Of a stretch of 6,393 nt of DNA, positions 4,806 to 6,393 are shown in pieces. The position numbers were made by a program, and so were the translations under genes. The DNA is from Phycisphaerales bacterium (GTDB lineage: Bacteria; Planctomycetota; Phycisphaerae; Tepidisphaerales; Tepidisphaeraceae), in assembly GCA_028288875.1 (NCBI GenBank), contig JAQGHK010000621.1, positions 1 to 6,393 on the forward strand, read 5' to 3'. The notes beneath the pieces were generated by a model. The model searched no databases. It saw only the letters and a program-made list of their open reading frames with translations, and had not been told where the DNA came from. The stretch's first letter is position 1. Every line of letters starts with the position of its first letter.

Positions 4806-5701
4806 AGGAGCGATCCTCCGTACCAATCCGAAGCCAGCACCAACGCATTGTGCGTGAAGTGCAACACCATTGCGGGATAAAGCGATCCGCTGCGCGTCCG
4901 CAACCAGCCGGCCATCCAGCCCATGGCCACCAGGTGCGGCAGGCTGAGGACGGTCAGGTGCAGAATGCCAAAAATCAGGGCCGTGACCGTGATCGCTTCG
5001 AACGTCGTCAGCGCTCGCTGTAGCGACGGCAGAATCAGCCCGCGAAAGCCCAGTTCTTCAAAAACGGCCGGCTGCACACAGACGCCCAGCACGCCGAGCA
5101 GCAGGCCGTTCGGAAGGCCCTGATAATCTTCGGCGGCGTTCATGACAGGAACGTGCAGCTCGGCGTGCAGCACCCACAAGACGCCGTGCGCGAACGCATA
5201 GGTCACCACGCCGACCGGCACCGCCAGCGCCAGCCAGCCGATCTTCGGCACCGCGAACGCGCCGCGGAGCAGCGCCCGGTCTTTGATGGCCCAGGCGATG
5301 ATGATGAGGCTCATGGCCACTTGGGCGAATGTTACGAGCGCCAGCGTGTGCTTCTCACCGCTGACGGTGATCACGATCATCGTGAAAATCGAGACGGCCA
5401 GCAGCGAAAAGTAGAGCCAGACTGCCGAAGAGATCGAGCGGCGTTCGACATCGTATTGCTGGCGGGCCTGCTCATTGCGCGACCCGGCGGCGGGGCGGCT
5501 GTCGCACGCGGTACACGTTTGTGCGACCGCGTCCCACTCACGGCCACACGTTCGGCAGAAGCGGATCGCCTGCGCGATCGGCAATGCGGCAACGGCGCCA
5601 ATGCCGATCGGTGCGGCGCCGATCTGTGCGGCGCCGATCGGCTCCCCTGCGCCGGGCAGCGGCGGCGGGATTGGGGGAAATGGTTCGGCGCTGTGAGTCA
5701 C
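4799..5701 (-). CDS. CPBP (Abi/CAAX-type) intramembrane metalloprotease with N-terminal zinc ribbon
   Basis: The product is a 300-aa multipass protein of the CPBP glutamic-type intramembrane protease family. Diagnostic motifs are present: EELGFR (215-220, EExxxR), FGILH (244-248, FxxxH) and HFTHN (281-285, HxxxN). Membrane helices fall at about 92-113, 120-138, 153-178, 198-213 and beyond. The N-terminus is unusual: a Pro-rich stretch (8-16), IGAAQ-IGAAP repeats (22-33), then a zinc ribbon with CxxC pairs at Cys49/52 and Cys63/66. Most family members lack such a ribbon, so it may bind a partner or lipid-side substrate. The start GTG 5701 has no clear ribosome site, and no further Met occurs before 108, so the true start could vary slightly. 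It lies 29 bases after the upstream zinc-ribbon gene and overlaps the downstream gene. Relatives process peptides or give bacteriocin immunity; the substrate here is unknown. Confidence 0.88.
   Translation of the reverse strand: MTHSAEPFPPIPPPLPGAGEPIGAAQIGAAPIGIGAVAALPIAQAIRFCRTCGREWDAVAQTCTACDSRPAAGSRNEQARQQYDVERRSISSAVWLYFSLLAVSIFTMIVITVSGEKHTLALVTFAQVAMSLIIIAWAIKDRALLRGAFAVPKIGWLALAVPVGVVTYAFAHGVLWVLHAELHVPVMNAAEDYQGLPNGLLLGVLGVCVQPAVFEELGFRGLILPSLQRALTTFEAITVTALIFGILHLTVLSLPHLVAMGWMAGWLRTRSGSLYPAMVLHFTHNALVLASDWYGGSLLW
4815..4819 (-). promoter_or_regulatory. Ribosome binding site for the tail-anchored protein gene
   Basis: GGAGG on the - strand lies inside the last codons of the CPBP gene, nine bases before GTG 4805 and fifteen before GTG 4799. 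It favours a GTG start over the distal in-frame TTG at 4826, which would precede the site. Confidence 0.5.
5606..5641 (-). repeat. 15-bp tandem repeat inside the CPBP gene
   Basis: GATCGGTGCGGCGCC (5606-5620) is followed by GATCTGTGCGGCGCC (5621-5635) and a partial unit GATCGG (5636-5641). It is about 2.4 copies with one mismatch between the full units. It stays in frame and encodes the pentapeptides IGAAQ and IGAAP in the linker before the zinc ribbon. The copy number could change by slippage without breaking the gene. Confidence 0.7.
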
Positions 5702-5735
5702 AATCGGGGGTCACAATCAGTGGGTCACGATCAGG
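5695..5735. repeat. Three near-tandem GRGTCACRATC units at a gene junction
   Basis: GAGTCACAATCGG (5695-5707), GGGTCACAATCAGT (5708-5721) and GGGTCACGATCAGG (5722-5735) are 13-14-bp degenerate copies. They fill the space between two operon genes, running from the stop at 5731 past the GTG start at 5701. On the - strand each begins GTGAC, but only the first GTG is in frame with the CPBP gene. They may be operator sites or a slipped duplication. Confidence 0.6.
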
Positions 5736-6342
5736 CCGTCTGTTGGGAATCCAGCAGCCGGCGGTGCGTAAGCGCCGCCTGGATGCCGCGGGCCAGGAAA
5801 ATGATGATCACGATATCGAGCCATCCGACGCCAATTCCGCCGAGGCCATTATTGGCCTGCGGTCCGCCAGCGCTGATGTTGGACATCGCCGTGGCGATGT
5901 TCAATACAACGAGCGTCGAGTACAGGACCAGCCCCACGATAGCCGCCGGCAGCGGCGAATGCCGCGCCCAGAACGACAGGCCGATGAAGATCAGGCCGAT
6001 GACGCCAATGACCGCAAACGGGATCAGCGCCGCCGGGTTGGCTTGCCTGCCGTGCGAGAGGTTCATCACGGCCAGCGCGGCGAGCCCGCCGATCACGATC
6101 TGGACAATGCCAACGACCAGCAGCGTGGTGACCGCGGTTTTCGTCTGCTTGAGCAGCTGGTCGCCAAACAATTCGCCGCCGGCAACGGTGGCTGGCAAGG
6201 ATTTAGCGTCCACCACCCGCGGCCCGGTGTAGTGCGGATCGGGCAACGCCATGCCACACGATTCGCAGAAAGCCCCGCCATTGGGGTTCGACACATCACA
6301 GTGCGGACAATTAATCGCAAGCGGCATTACGGCGGCAGTCAT
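5731..6342 (-). CDS. Zinc-ribbon protein with four membrane helices, function unknown
   Basis: The product is 203 aa and is not assignable to a named family. A zinc ribbon comes first: CPHC at residues 12-15 and CESC at 26-29, a 10-residue spacing typical of bacterial zinc-ribbon-TM proteins. A polar linker (30-68) follows, then four hydrophobic helices at about 70-93, 105-125, 132-152 and 170-190, and a short basic tail (THRRLLDSQ). The ribbon is probably cytoplasmic. ATG 6342 is chosen over ATG 6348 because GAGGG (6353-6349) is six bases before the former and directly abuts the latter; the two products differ by two residues. It is the first gene of the tight - strand cluster. Like the next gene product it joins an N-terminal ribbon to membrane helices, so the two may work together. 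No catalytic residues are seen. Confidence 0.82.
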   Translation of the reverse strand: MTAAVMPLAINCPHCDVSNPNGGAFCESCGMALPDPHYTGPRVVDAKSLPATVAGGELFGDQLLKQTKTAVTTLLVVGIVQIVIGGLAALAVMNLSHGRQANPAALIPFAVIGVIGLIFIGLSFWARHSPLPAAIVGLVLYSTLVVLNIATAMSNISAGGPQANNGLGGIGVGWLDIVIIIFLARGIQAALTHRRLLDSQQTA

Positions 6343-6348
6343 GTACAT

Positions 6349-6353
6349 CCCTC
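6349..6353 (-). promoter_or_regulatory. Ribosome binding site deciding the start at 6342
   Basis: GAGGG on the - strand is six bases before ATG 6342 and touches ATG 6348, favouring the inner start. The 40 bases beyond it to the window edge show no convincing promoter. Confidence 0.55.
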
Positions 6354-6393
6354 AAGAGAAATGAAAATCGCGGGGGAATGTATCTGATCGTGC

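Noticed and set aside
5153..6387. Long + strand open frames (359 and 288 codons) opposite the membrane operon
   Set aside because: Their products are Arg/His/Pro/Ser-rich with no recognisable motifs, while the - strand encodes clear membrane proteins with zinc ribbons and CPBP motifs. They are high-GC shadow frames.

Overview
The window looks like a chromosomal segment of a GC-rich bacterium, most likely a planctomycete (Planctomycetota, possibly the Phycisphaerae). The main clue is the N-terminus ESLEPRRLKAG of the gene at 3327-4160, which resembles the LEPR-type export-associated motif typical of planctomycete surface and secreted proteins. High GC, sparse Shine-Dalgarno sites and zinc-ribbon membrane proteins with Pro-rich tails fit but do not prove this. 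No rRNA, tRNA, CRISPR array, transposase or integrase is visible.

Left part, + strand (1-1653): the C-terminal half of the single-strand exonuclease RecJ, cut by the window edge, then an unrecognised small gene (1008-1460). By hand count that gene is about 51% GC, clearly below recJ. It is enclosed by two inverted copies of a ~50-bp interspersed repeat (935-985 and 1518-1567). The left copy also lies between perfect 9-bp direct repeats that look like a target-site duplication.

Middle part, + strand (1654-4160): a secreted glycoside hydrolase family 43-type enzyme, a UPF0316 (DUF5698/DUF2179) membrane protein, and a small RTX-like exported protein of the LEPRRL type. A 23-bp near-identical direct repeat lies on both sides of the last gene. 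A strong hairpin at 4199-4244 separates it from the convergent genes.

Right part, - strand (6342 down to 4263): three closely packed or overlapping genes that look like one operon. In transcription order they are a four-helix membrane protein with an N-terminal zinc ribbon, a CPBP (Abi/CAAX-type) intramembrane protease also carrying an N-terminal zinc ribbon, and a C-tail-anchored protein of unknown family. Shared architecture, membrane location and tight spacing suggest a common envelope function, but nothing in the sequence identifies the substrate. This operon and the two repeat-bounded genes are the least ordinary parts of the window.
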